64,000 nucleotides of DNA from positions 5,701,001-5,765,000 of the forward strand of contig NZ_PKFQ01000001.1 of the NCBI RefSeq assembly GCF_002939475.1, in the 5' to 3' direction. This document shows, piece after piece, positions 49,502-58,914 of the stretch (positions are counted from its first letter, which is position 1; each line of letters opens with the position of its first letter). The position numbers and the translations under genes were made by a program. Source of the DNA: Streptomyces cinnamoneus. Lineage in GTDB: Bacteria > Actinomycetota > Actinomycetes > Streptomycetales > Streptomycetaceae. The notes under the pieces were generated by a model. It worked only from the letters and a program-made list of their open reading frames with translations, ran no database searches and was not told where the DNA came from.

Positions 49502-50557
49502 CTACGGCACGCGGGCGGTCCACTCCGGGGAACTGAACTTCGTCTGTGCCAGTTCCTGCGCACGGCTCAGCTCCTGCTCGGTCACCTCGCCGACCGAGCA
49601 GCCGTAGCGGTTCCGGAAGGAGGCGATCATGCGGTCAATGACCTCGGCGCGAGGGAGGCCTGTCTGCCGACGAAGCGGATCGACCCGCTTCTTCGCGCTC
49701 TTCGTGCCCTTGTCGGAGAGCTTCTCCTTGCCGATGCGCAGCACGTCGAGCATCTTGTCGGCATCGATGTCGTAGGCCATGGTCACGTGGTGCAGTACTG
49801 CACCGTTCTCGCCGACCATTCGCTTCTGCGCGGCCCCCGCGATCTTCCCGGCGTCGGTGGCGATGTCGTTCAGCGGCTGGTACCAGGCCTTGATGCCCAT
49901 GTCGCCGAGGGCGGCGAGCACCCAGTCGTCGAGGTAGGCGTAGCTGTCGGCGAAGGACAGCCCTTGGACGAGGGAGTCCGGTACGTACAGCGAGTAGGTG
50001 ATCGTACTTTGGGGCTCTACAAACATAGCCCCGCCTCCGCTGATACGGCGGACGACCGTCATGCCATGGCGCTCCGCGGACTCCATGTCGACTTCGTTGC
50101 GCAGCGACTGGAAGCTGCCGATGATCACGGCCGGCGATTCCCACTCCCACACGCGCAGCGTCGGCGCCCGGCGGCCGGCGGCGACCTCCGCAGTAAGGAC
50201 CTCGTCGAGTGCCATGTGCAGGGCGGGGGACTGGGGCCCGGTGTGGATGAGCTGCCAGTCGTAGTCGTGCCAGTCGGTGGCGTTCGCCAGCGCCCGCCGC
50301 ACGGCGACGCCCACGGCCTCGGAGGTGAGGCCGAACATGACCGTGCCCTCGGGGAGCGCCGCGTCGATACGGCCGGCCAGCTCCGGGGCGGGCAGGTCGG
50401 CGTTGGCCCCTTCGAGCGCCCGGTTGATGTCGAACAGCGCCTCGTCGGGTTCGAGGAAGAAGTCCCCCGCCACCCGCACGTCGCGGAGCGCTCCGTCCAC
50501 CACGTCCAGGTCCACGACGACCAGCTTGCCGCCCGGCACCTTGTACTCCCCGTGCAC
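49502..50557 (-). CDS. lplA: lipoate-protein ligase A-like protein with N-terminal accessory domain
   Basis: Protein of 351 aa. Residues 1-100 (GEYKVPGGKLVVVDL, FFLEPDEALFDINRALEGA, MFGLTSEAVGVAVRRAL) resemble the lipoate-ligase accessory domain, which is C-terminal in E. coli LplA. Residues 105-300 are the biotin/lipoate-transferase fold: VIIGSFQS, VRRISGGGAMFVEP and DIATDAGKIAGAAQKR with the conserved Lys. It attaches lipoate to E2 or GcvH proteins (family role). GTG start with GGAGGG upstream. A broken second copy of its 5' end lies 0.8 kb upstream. Confidence 0.85.
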   Translation of the reverse strand: MHGEYKVPGGKLVVVDLDVVDGALRDVRVAGDFFLEPDEALFDINRALEGANADLPAPELAGRIDAALPEGTVMFGLTSEAVGVAVRRALANATDWHDYDWQLIHTGPQSPALHMALDEVLTAEVAAGRRAPTLRVWEWESPAVIIGSFQSLRNEVDMESAERHGMTVVRRISGGGAMFVEPQSTITYSLYVPDSLVQGLSFADSYAYLDDWVLAALGDMGIKAWYQPLNDIATDAGKIAGAAQKRMVGENGAVLHHVTMAYDIDADKMLDVLRIGKEKLSDKGTKSAKKRVDPLRRQTGLPRAEVIDRMIASFRNRYGCSVGEVTEQELSRAQELAQTKFSSPEWTARVP

Positions 50558-50650
50558 TGCGCACCCTCCAGAACCCTGCCTCCGGGCCGGTCCCAGTGGC
50601 GGATACAGCCACGGTACGTGGTGGGGCGACGCGCAACCGGCCGAAGGTGG

Positions 50651-51385
50651 TCAGGGCGTGCCGGCGCCCCCTGGCCACCGGCCTGGCCAGAAGGCAGCAG
50701 TGGAGGGCTGTTCTCCACCCCGGGTGGAGCCGTCGTGCGGCAGTAGCTCGGTGGGCGTGAGGTAGCCGTCACCGGGGTCCAGGCGGATGCGCAGACATTG
50801 CAGCGGCCGCCCCTGGGTGACGTATCGCCTCACGTCGTCCGTGTGCGGGTAGTGGTGTGCCGGGTCAGGGTGAACGCATTGGTAGATCTCTTCGATGTCC
50901 CGGTCACCGAGGAGGAAGTAGCGGACACCGGGTCCGAGATTCAGGCAGAGCCTGCGTCGGCCGTCGCCACGGGCTCCGTAGGGGAGGCGGTCCCAGTTGT
51001 CGACGTGAAGGCCGAGGCGTCGCCCGGTGGCAGGGTCTTCAGTCGTGGTGCGCTCGTCTCCGGGGTCCGTGACGCAGCCCAGGAAATCGGCAGGCCAGCG
51101 GTCAGCGAACGGATAGAGGGCGGCGGCGGTGGTGCGGATGTCCGGTGCCTCTTCCGGTCGCATGACCGGCAGGGGCTGGCGTACCAATTCGATCAGAGCG
51201 CCGTCGGGGGTGCCAGGCTCGGCCTCGAACTGCTGGGCTTCCCCCACGTTCAGTGGCCGCCAGTCACCAGCTGGCAAGATCGCCCCCTCGTCGTAGTCCG
51301 CCTCACCGTGGCTCAGCTGGACGGACCCGATCTCGCACCGCTCGCGGAGGCTTTCGCACTGGCCGAATACCGAGCTCACTGCCAT
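50651..51385 (-). CDS. hypothetical protein, possible 2OG-Fe(II)/cupin-like fold
   Basis: Protein of 244 aa, not recognised as a named family. It has LGLHVDNWDRLPYGARG (an HxD motif), LCLNLGPGVRYFLLGDRDI and LRIRLDPGDGYLTPTELLPH followed by DGSTRG, an arrangement like double-stranded beta-helix iron oxygenases (HxD, later His and Arg). No signal or helix. ATG at MAVSSVFGQ. It lies between the intact lplA and the broken lplA 5' fragment, overlapping the fragment by ten bases, so it seems to have arrived with the rearrangement. Confidence 0.55.
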   Translation of the reverse strand: MAVSSVFGQCESLRERCEIGSVQLSHGEADYDEGAILPAGDWRPLNVGEAQQFEAEPGTPDGALIELVRQPLPVMRPEEAPDIRTTAAALYPFADRWPADFLGCVTDPGDERTTTEDPATGRRLGLHVDNWDRLPYGARGDGRRRLCLNLGPGVRYFLLGDRDIEEIYQCVHPDPAHHYPHTDDVRRYVTQGRPLQCLRIRLDPGDGYLTPTELLPHDGSTRGGEQPSTAAFWPGRWPGGAGTP

Positions 51386-51600
51386 AGCTGTCCCTCTCGT
51401 CCCAGGCAGGGGTCATTCGACGTCGAGGTCCTCGCCGTGCCGGCGGGGGCGCCCTCCAGGGCGCGGTTGATGTCGAGGAGCGCCTCGTCCGGTTCCAGGA
51501 AGAAGTCCCCGGCCACCCTCACCCCGCGCAGCAGCCCGTCCGTGACCTCCAGGTCGACGACGACGAGCTTGCCGCCCGGCACCTTGTATTCACCGTGGTA
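51376..51600 (-). pseudogene. truncated 5' copy of lplA (accessory-domain half)
   Basis: The GTG with GGAGG seven bases upstream opens a frame reading VYHGEYKVPGGKLVVVDLEV and VRVAGDFFLEPDEALLDINR-ALEGA, closely matching the first 52 residues of the intact ligase. It then diverges into an unrelated tail and stops after 74 residues. Silent differences between the two copies show that they are diverged homologues, not a fresh duplication. It may still be expressed as a short protein because its start signals are intact. Confidence 0.7.
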
Positions 51601-51735
51601 CACGGCGTTTCCTCCCCCCGCTCCGTCCGGCCGCGGCGTCCACCGCAACCCCGCCCGACCAGGCGTTCACCCGACGGTCACCGCGTGGCCACCACCCCCT
51701 CTCCGAACGCCTTCGCGACATGGTTCGATGTTCGT

Positions 51736-52563
51736 ATGATCGATGAATTTCTCGCAGGTGGTCTGACCGATGTCGAGGAGGCGGTCCGCAAGGCCGCCGC
51801 CGCCGAGATCGTGCCGCGTTTCCGGCAGCTCGCCGCGGACGAGATCGTCGAGAAGAACGGGCCCCACGACCTGGTCACCGTCGCCGACCGGCTCGCCGAG
51901 GAGCACCTGACGGCCGCGCTCACCGCCCTGCTGCCCGGGTCGGTCGTGGTGGGGGAGGAGGCCGTGCACGCCGATCCCCGGATCCTGCTCTCGCTCGGCG
52001 GGGACGCGCCCGTGTGGATCGTCGACCCCGTCGACGGAACCCGGCAGTTCGTCCAGGGGGACCCCGGCTTCGCCACCCTCGTCTGCCTCGCGCACCGGGG
52101 CGAGCTGCTGGCCTCCTGGACGTACGCGCCCGCCCTGGACCTCATGGCCGTCGCCCGTCGGGGCGGGGGCGCGGTGCTCAACGGCACGCCGCTGCGCTGC
52201 GGGGTGCCCGAGCCGGGGCGCGACCTGGAAGTGGCCACGTCGCACTTCGACTTCACCGACGACGAGCAGAAGCGCGTCCTGGCCACCCTGCTCACCGACG
52301 GCGTCGCCCCGCGCCCCTGTGGTTCGGCCGGGCTGGAGTACCTGCACGTGGCGCAGGGTTCTCTCGATGCCGTGGCCTTCTCCTGGGAGAACCCCTGGGA
52401 CCACGCCGCCGGGCTGTTGCTGGTGGCCGAGGCGGGCGGCGCGAGCGCGACGGTCGCCGGGGAGCCGTTCCGCGTCACGGGCGGCAACACCCTGCCCTTC
52501 AGTGCTGCGCGGGACGAGACGACCCTCCGGCATATCCTGGGGCTGCTGGCGTCCGCCGGCTGA
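51736..52563 (+). CDS. inositol-monophosphatase-family phosphatase
   Basis: Magnesium-dependent phosphatase of 275 aa: VVGEEAVHAD (metal Glu), WIVDPVDGTRQFVQG (the DPVDGT signature with two metal Asp residues) and ENPWDHAAGLLLVAEAGG (the WD-x-AAG motif). The family includes inositol monophosphatase, histidinol-phosphatase HisN and SuhB-like proteins; the substrate here cannot be told. Start at MIDEFL; the frame is open further up but without a better start. A diverged lplA fragment lies head to head with it. Confidence 0.88.
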   Translation: MIDEFLAGGLTDVEEAVRKAAAAEIVPRFRQLAADEIVEKNGPHDLVTVADRLAEEHLTAALTALLPGSVVVGEEAVHADPRILLSLGGDAPVWIVDPVDGTRQFVQGDPGFATLVCLAHRGELLASWTYAPALDLMAVARRGGGAVLNGTPLRCGVPEPGRDLEVATSHFDFTDDEQKRVLATLLTDGVAPRPCGSAGLEYLHVAQGSLDAVAFSWENPWDHAAGLLLVAEAGGASATVAGEPFRVTGGNTLPFSAARDETTLRHILGLLASAG

Positions 52564-52614
52564 CCCGGCGTCACCAGGGCGTGACGTCAGCGACACACGA
52601 GGGGAGCCCGTGCC

Positions 52615-54036
52615 GTGGCCACCATGCTCGACGCGGTCGTCGTAGGCGCCGGCCCCAACGGGCTGACCGCCGCCGTCGAACTGGCCCGCCGGGGCCTGCG
52701 GGTGGAGGTGTTCGAAGCCGCCGACGCCATCGGCGGCGGGGCCCGCACCGAGGAGCTCACCCTCCCCGGCTTCCGCCACGACCCCTGCTCGGCCGTGCAC
52801 CCCCTCGCCGTGCGCTCGCCCGCCTTCACCGCGATGCCCCTGGACCGCCACGGGCTGGAGTGGGTCCACCCCGGCCTGCCGATGGCGCATCCCTTCCCCG
52901 ACGGCACGGCCGCCGTCCTCTCCCGGTCCGTCGGTGAGACCGCCGGCTCGCTGGGGCCGCGTGACGCCGGCACCTACCGCCGGCTCCTCGCGCCCTTCCA
53001 CGGCCGGTGGGACGCGCTGGCCGCGGACTTCCTGCGCACCCAGTGGGACGGCCCGCCCCGCGACCCGATCCTCTACGCCCGGTTCGGCTTGGTCGCGGGC
53101 CTGCCCGCCGCGGTCCTCGCCCGGCTCTTCCGGGACGAGAAGGCCCGCGGGCTCCTCGCCGGGCTCGCCGCCCACGGCATCGCTCCCCTGCGCACCCTCG
53201 GCACCGGGGGCATGGCCCTGGTGTTCGCCCTGGCCGCCCACGAAGGCGGCTGGCCGGTGCCCCGCGGCGGCTCGCAGGCGATCGCCGACGCGCTCGGCTC
53301 GTACCTACGCGCGCTGGGCGGCGTCATCCACACCGGTTTCGAGGTCAGACACCTCGACGACCTGCCGCCCGCGCGCGCCTTCGTCTTCGACACCTCCCCG
53401 ACGGCCCTCGCCCGCATCGCCGGCCTTGGCGGCACGTACGCCAACGTCCGTTACGGCCCCTCCGTCTTCAAGATCGACTATGCGCTGGACGGGCCCGTGC
53501 CCTGGACCGCCGAACCCGCCCGCCGGGCCGGCACCATCCACATCGGTCCCACCGCGGGCGAGATCGGCGAGGCCCTGCGGGCCGCCGTCGAGGGCGACGA
53601 CCCCTCCGTCCCCTTCCTCATCACCGCCCAGCCCAGCCTCTTCGACCCCACCCGGGCCCCGGAGGGCAAGCACACCTTCTGGGTGTACGGGCACGTGCCC
53701 AACGGCTGGGAGGGCGACGCCACCGAGGTGATCGAGCGTCAGATCGAACGCTTCGCGCCGGGCTTCCGCGACCTCGTCCTCGCCCGCGCCACGGCCGGCC
53801 CCCCGCAACTCGCCGCCCGCAACGCCAACTACGTCGGCGGCGACATCGCCACCGGCTCGGTGGCCGGCCTCGGCCTGCTCGTCCGCCCCAAGCTCGCCCG
53901 CGTCCCCTACGCCACGCCCCACCCCTCCGTCTTCCTCTGCTCCTCCGCCACCCCGCCGGGCCCCGGCGTGCACGGAATGTCCGGGCACCACGCGGCCAGG
54001 GCGGTGTGGCGGCGCCTGCGCACGGGCCGGGTGTAG
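52615..54036 (+). CDS. CrtI-like FAD-dependent oxidoreductase
   Basis: Protein of 473 aa with a dinucleotide motif AVVVGAGPNGLTAAVELARRG at the N-terminus, FEAADAIGGGARTEELTLPGF, and at the C-terminus PPGPGVHGMSGHHAARAVWRR, the FAD-closing segment of the phytoene-desaturase/pyridine-nucleotide-disulphide amine-oxidase-like group. No carotenoid genes are nearby, so the substrate is unknown. GTG start with GGGAG eight bases upstream; an ATG three codons later is an alternative. It converges with the BCCT transporter gene 15 bases away. Confidence 0.85.
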   Translation: MATMLDAVVVGAGPNGLTAAVELARRGLRVEVFEAADAIGGGARTEELTLPGFRHDPCSAVHPLAVRSPAFTAMPLDRHGLEWVHPGLPMAHPFPDGTAAVLSRSVGETAGSLGPRDAGTYRRLLAPFHGRWDALAADFLRTQWDGPPRDPILYARFGLVAGLPAAVLARLFRDEKARGLLAGLAAHGIAPLRTLGTGGMALVFALAAHEGGWPVPRGGSQAIADALGSYLRALGGVIHTGFEVRHLDDLPPARAFVFDTSPTALARIAGLGGTYANVRYGPSVFKIDYALDGPVPWTAEPARRAGTIHIGPTAGEIGEALRAAVEGDDPSVPFLITAQPSLFDPTRAPEGKHTFWVYGHVPNGWEGDATEVIERQIERFAPGFRDLVLARATAGPPQLAARNANYVGGDIATGSVAGLGLLVRPKLARVPYATPHPSVFLCSSATPPGPGVHGMSGHHAARAVWRRLRTGRV

Positions 54037-54051
54037 ACGCCCCGCCCGGCG

Positions 54052-55743
54052 TCAGGGGCGGCCGCCGCCCTCCTCGCCCTCGCCCCGGTCCCGCGCGCTC
54101 TCCGCGACCCGGCGCAGCCGCGGGTGCCGCACCGGACCCTGCTCCGTCATGGCGTCGCCGACCATCGTGCGCAGCGCGTCCCGCAGCCCGTGCAGCGCGT
54201 GGTGCCGCGCCGGGCCCGCCCCCGGGTCCGTACGCAGCTCGGCGAGCAGGGACCAGCACAGCGCCAGCATCACCACGACGAACGGCAGGGCGACCAGGAT
54301 CGTCGCCGACTGCAGGGACTTCAGACCGCCCGCCACGAGCAGCACGGCCGCGACCGCGGCCATCAGCACGCCCCAGACGACCACCAGCCAGGTGCGCGGG
54401 TGCAGGGCCCCGCGGCTGGAGAGCGAGCCCATCACCAGGGACGCGGAGTCGGCGCTGGTGATGAAGTACGTCATCACCAGCGCCATGGCGATCCACGACG
54501 ACAGCGTGGCCAGCGGCAAGGTGTCCAGCAGGGCGAACAGCGACGCCTCGGCGCCCTCCTTGACGGTGCCGGCCATGTCCGCGGTGCCGGTCATGTCCAG
54601 GCGCAGCGCGCTGCCGCCCATGACGCAGAACCAGATCACCGTCGCACCGCTGGGCACCAGCAGGACGCCGACGAGGAACTCGCGGATGGTCCGCCCCTGG
54701 GAGATCCGCGCGATGAAGGTGCCCACGAAGGGGGCCCAGGACAGCCACCACGCCCAGTAGAAGATCGTCCACGCGCCCAGCCACTGCGAGTCGGTGAACG
54801 CGCCGGTGCGCGTCGCGAGGACGAGGAGGTCGTGGAGGTAACCGCCGGTGGCGGACGGGATGGCGTTGAGCACGAAGACCGTGGGGCCCAGCAGGAAGAC
54901 GAACACCATCAGACACGCGGCGAGCACGATGTTGAGCGTGCTCAGCCACTTCACGCCCTTGTGCAGCCCCGAGAAGGCGGAGAGCACGAACGCGGCCGAC
55001 AGCGACGCGATGATGACCAGTTCGAGCGTCTTGGAGTCCGCGACGCCGGTCGTGATGTTCAGGCCCTTCGTGACCTGGAGGGCACCCAGCCCCAGGCTGG
55101 TGGCCGTGCCGAAGACGGTCGCGAAGACGGCGAGCAGATCGATGACCCGGCCCGGCCAGCCGGCCGCCCGCGCCTCGCCGAGCAGGGGCACGAACGCCGA
55201 GCTGAGCCGGTTGCCCCGGCCCTTGCGGAAGCCCGCGTAGGCGAGGGCCAGGCCCGCCATGCCGTAGATGGCCCAGGGGTGGAGGGTCCAGTGGAAGAAC
55301 GAGTACTCGAGCGCGGTGCGGGCCGCGGCGGGGGAGCCGGAGGTGACCCCGCTGCCGGGTGGCGGGGTGACGAAGTGGATCAGCGGCTCGCCGACCCCGT
55401 AGAACATCAGGCCGATGCCCATGCCGGCGCTGAACATCATGGCGATCCAGGCGAGGTTGCCGAACTCCGGCCGCGCGTCGTCCGCGCCCAGCCTGATCCG
55501 GCCGAACCGGCTGACGGCGATGACCGCGCACAGAACGAGGAACACGTCGGCCGCGATCACGAAGAGCCAGGCGAAGTTGGACAGCACCCAGCCCAGCGCG
55601 GTCGTCGACACCCGGTCGAAGGAACGCTTGCCGAGGGCAGCCCACGAGACCACGGCCAGGACCGCGAGCCCGCCGACGGCGACGAGGGTCATGTCCGGGG
55701 CGTCGCCCGGCGGTGGGCGCACGTCGGTGCTCTCGGTGCTCAT
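54052..55743 (-). CDS. BCCT-family betaine/choline/carnitine transporter
   Basis: Membrane transporter of 563 aa with twelve predicted helices. Landmarks: MMFSAGMGIGLMFYGVGEPL (the Gly-rich helix 3), HWTLHPWAIYG and the aromatic signature FYWAWWLSWAPFVGTFIARISQGRTIREF region, positions of the betaine box. Members take up glycine betaine, choline or similar osmolytes with sodium or protons. A charged C-terminal tail of about 60 residues could sense osmotic state. Single-gene unit. Confidence 0.93.
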   Translation of the reverse strand: MSTESTDVRPPPGDAPDMTLVAVGGLAVLAVVSWAALGKRSFDRVSTTALGWVLSNFAWLFVIAADVFLVLCAVIAVSRFGRIRLGADDARPEFGNLAWIAMMFSAGMGIGLMFYGVGEPLIHFVTPPPGSGVTSGSPAAARTALEYSFFHWTLHPWAIYGMAGLALAYAGFRKGRGNRLSSAFVPLLGEARAAGWPGRVIDLLAVFATVFGTATSLGLGALQVTKGLNITTGVADSKTLELVIIASLSAAFVLSAFSGLHKGVKWLSTLNIVLAACLMVFVFLLGPTVFVLNAIPSATGGYLHDLLVLATRTGAFTDSQWLGAWTIFYWAWWLSWAPFVGTFIARISQGRTIREFLVGVLLVPSGATVIWFCVMGGSALRLDMTGTADMAGTVKEGAEASLFALLDTLPLATLSSWIAMALVMTYFITSADSASLVMGSLSSRGALHPRTWLVVVWGVLMAAVAAVLLVAGGLKSLQSATILVALPFVVVMLALCWSLLAELRTDPGAGPARHHALHGLRDALRTMVGDAMTEQGPVRHPRLRRVAESARDRGEGEEGGGRP

Positions 55744-55869
55744 GACGCCCCACTATGGCCGGGAAACGCCTGATTGAACGGGCTGGCGCGCCGCCACCGG
55801 GGCATGGGCAGCGCGACAGTCCCCCGGGTAGGGTCACCGCGGCGCGACCCGGAAGCGAGGGGATGCACG

Positions 55870-56997
55870 GTGGCGGAAGCGACACGCGTACTGATCGCCG
55901 CGGACAAGTTCAAGGGCTCTCTGACGGCCGCCCAGGTGGCCGGCCACGTGGCCGCCGGACTGCGCCGGGCCGCGCCCACGGCGGACGTGACCGCGCTGCC
56001 GGTCGCGGACGGGGGCGACGGGACGGTCGACGCCGCCCTGGCGGCCGGGTTCGCCCGGCGGGAGGCGGCCGTGACCGGTCCGCTGGGGGAGCCCGTCGTC
56101 GCCGCGTACGCCCTGCGGGCGGCGGACGGCACGGCGGTGGTGGAGATGGCCGGGGCCTCGGGGCTGCGGCTGCTGCCGGGCGGGCGCTCCGCGCCGCTGA
56201 CGGCCACGACGTACGGCACCGGGGAACTGCTGCGGGCCGCGCTCGACGCGGGGGCGCGCACGATCGTGCTGGGCGTGGGCGGCAGCGCCACCACGGACGG
56301 CGGGTCCGGGATGCTCGCCGCGCTCGGGGGGCGGCTGGCGGACGGTGCCGGGCGGCCCGTCGGCCCGGGCGGTGCCGCGCTCGCCGCCCTCGCGGAGGCC
56401 GACCTGTCCGGGCTCGACGAGCGGCTCGCGCGCACCCGCGTCGTGCTCGCGAGCGACGTCGACAACCCGCTGACGGGCCCGCGCGGCGCCGCCGCGGTGT
56501 ACGGGCCGCAGAAGGGGGCCTCACCGGCGGACGTCGAGGTGCTGGACGCCGCGCTCGCGCACTACGCGGCCGTGCTGGACGGCGGGGAACGGGCGGCAGA
56601 GCCCGGCGCGGGGGCTGCGGGCGGCACCGGGTATGGCGCTCTCGTCGGGCTGGGCGCCGCGTTCCGCCCCGGCATCGAGGTGATGCTCGACGTGCTGGGC
56701 TTCGAGACGGCGCTGGAGGGGGCCGGCCTCGTCATCACGGGCGAGGGCTCGCTGGACGAGCAGACGCTGCACGGCAAGGCGCCGGTGGGCGTGGCGCGGG
56801 CCGCGCGGGCGCGCGGGGTGCCCGTGGTGGCCGTCTGCGGCCGGCTGGCCCTCGACGCCGCGGCCCTGGCCGGCGCCGGCATCGAGCGCGCGTACGCGCT
56901 CACCGACCTTGAGCCGGATCCGCGCCGGTGCATGGCCGAAGCGGGGCCCTTGCTGGAGCGCCTCGCCGAGCGCGTCGCGCGGGACCACCTCGGCTGA
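55870..56997 (+). CDS. glycerate kinase (GlxK/GarK type)
   Basis: Protein of 375 aa of the glycerate kinase type 1 family: VLIAADKFKGSLTAAQVA, LPVADGGDGTVDAAL, VLGVGGSATTDGGSGMLAAL, SDVDNPLTGPRGAAAVYGPQ and TGEGSLDEQTLHGKAPVGVA are the classic blocks. Phosphorylates D-glycerate, linking glyoxylate or glycerate breakdown to glycolysis. The GTG at VAEATR has GAGGGG about nine bases upstream; the frame is open 32 codons further. Followed by a strong terminator-like hairpin. Confidence 0.93.
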   Translation: MAEATRVLIAADKFKGSLTAAQVAGHVAAGLRRAAPTADVTALPVADGGDGTVDAALAAGFARREAAVTGPLGEPVVAAYALRAADGTAVVEMAGASGLRLLPGGRSAPLTATTYGTGELLRAALDAGARTIVLGVGGSATTDGGSGMLAALGGRLADGAGRPVGPGGAALAALAEADLSGLDERLARTRVVLASDVDNPLTGPRGAAAVYGPQKGASPADVEVLDAALAHYAAVLDGGERAAEPGAGAAGGTGYGALVGLGAAFRPGIEVMLDVLGFETALEGAGLVITGEGSLDEQTLHGKAPVGVARAARARGVPVVAVCGRLALDAAALAGAGIERAYALTDLEPDPRRCMAEAGPLLERLAERVARDHLG

Positions 56998-57170
56998 GGC
57001 CGCGGCCCTTCCCACCCACCGGCCCGGTCTGCCCGGGGCCGCATGAGTGAGCGCCCCCGTGGGCCCGCCCCCCCACCTGCGGCCTGGTGCGCCTCGCGTG
57101 GCTGTCGCGGCGCGGGGGCGTGAGCGCCCCACCGGTGCGCCGGGTGACGGGTCCCGCCACCCGGCACGGC

Positions 57171-57213
57171 AAAGGGCGTGGGCCCGGGCGTTTCGCCCGG
57201 GCCCACGCCCTTT
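57171..57213. terminator. strong bidirectional terminator hairpin
   Basis: Perfect 20-base-pair stem (57171-57190 with 57194-57213) and a three-base TTT loop. The arms begin AAAGGGCGTGGG and end CCCACGCCCTTT. It lies between the convergent glycerate kinase and pssA genes. The AAA/TTT ends give short U tails in both directions. Confidence 0.9.
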
Positions 57214-57239
57214 GGTCAGTCCGTCCCGTCCGGGAGGCG

Positions 57240-58091
57240 CTACGGCAGCTGCGCCGCCCGCGCCTCGCGGCGGTTGTCACGGAAGGTGTTCACCCGTCGC
57301 GCCGTCGCGAAGAGCGGGATCACCGCGCCCAGGACCACCTGGAGCGCGCACCCGGTCTGGAGCAGCAGCTCACCGCCCGGCGCGTCGAACGCCCACGCGG
57401 CCAGCAGGCCCATGCTGAGCACGATCCAGCTGAGCATGGCCACCGCCAGGGGCCCGCGCGGCTTCGGGTACTCGACGCGGCTCACCATCAGCCACGCCAC
57501 ACCCATGATCGCCAGGAGCGTCGGCACGAAGGGCAGCTCCAGCAGCACGATCGAGACCACCGTGAGCGCCCCGAAGGGGCTCGGCATGCCCTGGAAGATG
57601 CCGTCCCGCATCGGCACGCACGAGAAGCGCGCCAGTCGCAGGACCACCGCGAGCAGCACCACGATCGCGGCGACCGCCGACACCCGCTGGTGGGCGTCGT
57701 CGGCGACCATGCCCCAGACGACCACGAAATAGGCCGGCGCCAGACCGAAGCTGATCAGGTCCGACAGGTTGTCCAGCTCCGCGCCCATCGCCGAACTGCG
57801 CAGCTTGCGCGCCACGAGCCCGTCGAAGAGGTCGAAGACGGAGGCGAGCAGCATCAGTATCACGGCCGTGGCCGCGCTGTGGCGGGCCATGCCGCCGTCC
57901 TCGTTCCCCGTGAGGTGGGGGATGAGGACGCCGGTGGTCGTGAAGTACACCGCCATGAACCCGCAGATCGCGTTGCCCAGGGTGAGGGTGTCCGCTATTG
58001 ACAGCCGGGTGGACAGGGGCATGTCGTCCGCGGCGTCGTCGTCCGCCTCCGGGACCCAGGCGGCCTGTGTGTCCGGATCAATCACGGTCAA
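57240..58091 (-). CDS. pssA: CDP-diacylglycerol-serine O-phosphatidyltransferase
   Basis: Membrane enzyme of 283 aa with the CDP-alcohol phosphotransferase motif DLFDGLVARKLRSSAMGAEL then DNLSD (D-x2-DG-x2-AR-x8-G-x3-D-x3-D), about six to eight helices, and a charged N-terminal 30 residues. Makes phosphatidylserine from CDP-diacylglycerol and serine. Its start overlaps the psd stop by 14 bases, so the two steps to phosphatidylethanolamine are coupled. Confidence 0.93.
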   Translation of the reverse strand: MTVIDPDTQAAWVPEADDDAADDMPLSTRLSIADTLTLGNAICGFMAVYFTTTGVLIPHLTGNEDGGMARHSAATAVILMLLASVFDLFDGLVARKLRSSAMGAELDNLSDLISFGLAPAYFVVVWGMVADDAHQRVSAVAAIVVLLAVVLRLARFSCVPMRDGIFQGMPSPFGALTVVSIVLLELPFVPTLLAIMGVAWLMVSRVEYPKPRGPLAVAMLSWIVLSMGLLAAWAFDAPGGELLLQTGCALQVVLGAVIPLFATARRVNTFRDNRREARAAQLP

Positions 58092-58734
58092 GGCGTGTCA
58101 CTCCTGCCTTGGTCACCTGGCCGACCTCGACGGCGACCTCGACGCCCTCGGGGAGGTAGACGTCGACGCGCGAGCCGAAGCGGATCAGGCCGATGCGCTC
58201 GCCCTGCTCCACCTTGGTGTCCTTTGTCACATACGGCACGATGCGGCGGGCGACGGCACCGGCGATCTGGATCATCTCGATGTCACCGAGCTCGGTGTCG
58301 AAGTGCCAGACGACGCGCTCGTTGTTCTCGCTCTCCTTGTTGAAGGCCGGCACGAACCCACCCGGGATGTGCTCGACCGACGTCACGGTGCCGGCCAGCG
58401 GGGCCCGGTTGACGTGGACGTTGAGCGGGCTCATGAAGATCGCGACGCGGGTTCGTCCGTCCTTCCACGGCATGATGCTCTGCACCACGCCGTCGGCCGG
58501 GGAGATGACCCGGCCCTGGGCGATCTCACGATCGGGGTCGCGGAAGAACCACAGCATGCCCGCCGCGAGCGCGGTGGCGGGCACGGCCAGCGCCGCCCAG
58601 CGGCCGGAGCGGCGGGCCTTGGAGAGGCTGACCGCTGCGGTGGCGACTGTCGGGAGGAGCCACGGCGATGCTCCGCGCGCGAGGCGTACGCCGTGGAGGC
58701 TGTCGCGAGGTGCAGAGGAAGAGCTGTGGGGCAT
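58078..58734 (-). CDS. psd: phosphatidylserine decarboxylase (short form)
   Basis: Protein of 218 aa, the short archaeal/actinobacterial type. The self-cleavage site is GS in LIRFGSRVDVYLP, whose Ser becomes the pyruvoyl group. Also VISPADGVVQSI, FMSPLNVHVNRAP and GGFVPAFNKESENNER, as in the family. Two N-terminal hydrophobic stretches anchor it. Converts phosphatidylserine to phosphatidylethanolamine. The start is MPHSSSS; the longer open frame above has no ribosome-binding site. Pairs with pssA downstream. Confidence 0.92.
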   Translation of the reverse strand: MPHSSSSAPRDSLHGVRLARGASPWLLPTVATAAVSLSKARRSGRWAALAVPATALAAGMLWFFRDPDREIAQGRVISPADGVVQSIMPWKDGRTRVAIFMSPLNVHVNRAPLAGTVTSVEHIPGGFVPAFNKESENNERVVWHFDTELGDIEMIQIAGAVARRIVPYVTKDTKVEQGERIGLIRFGSRVDVYLPEGVEVAVEVGQVTKAGVTRLDRD

Positions 58735-58914
58735 GGGTGACCTTCGTAGCGGAGGGTGCCGCGTAACGATCGGGGGACGGCGGCTTTCCGGGGATGCTAT
58801 CGGTTGCGACCGGCAACTGGCTAAGCGCCGGGGTCGGTAGATGGCCGAACACTGATGACAGGGTGTGATCTTCTTCTCTTTGGAAAAGCCGCCAATTCCC
58901 TCTGGAGGGGACAT

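Noticed and set aside
46681..49563. 960-codon minus-strand frame
   Set aside because: Antisense shadow of the aminotransferase, hydA and LLM genes; no domain seen.
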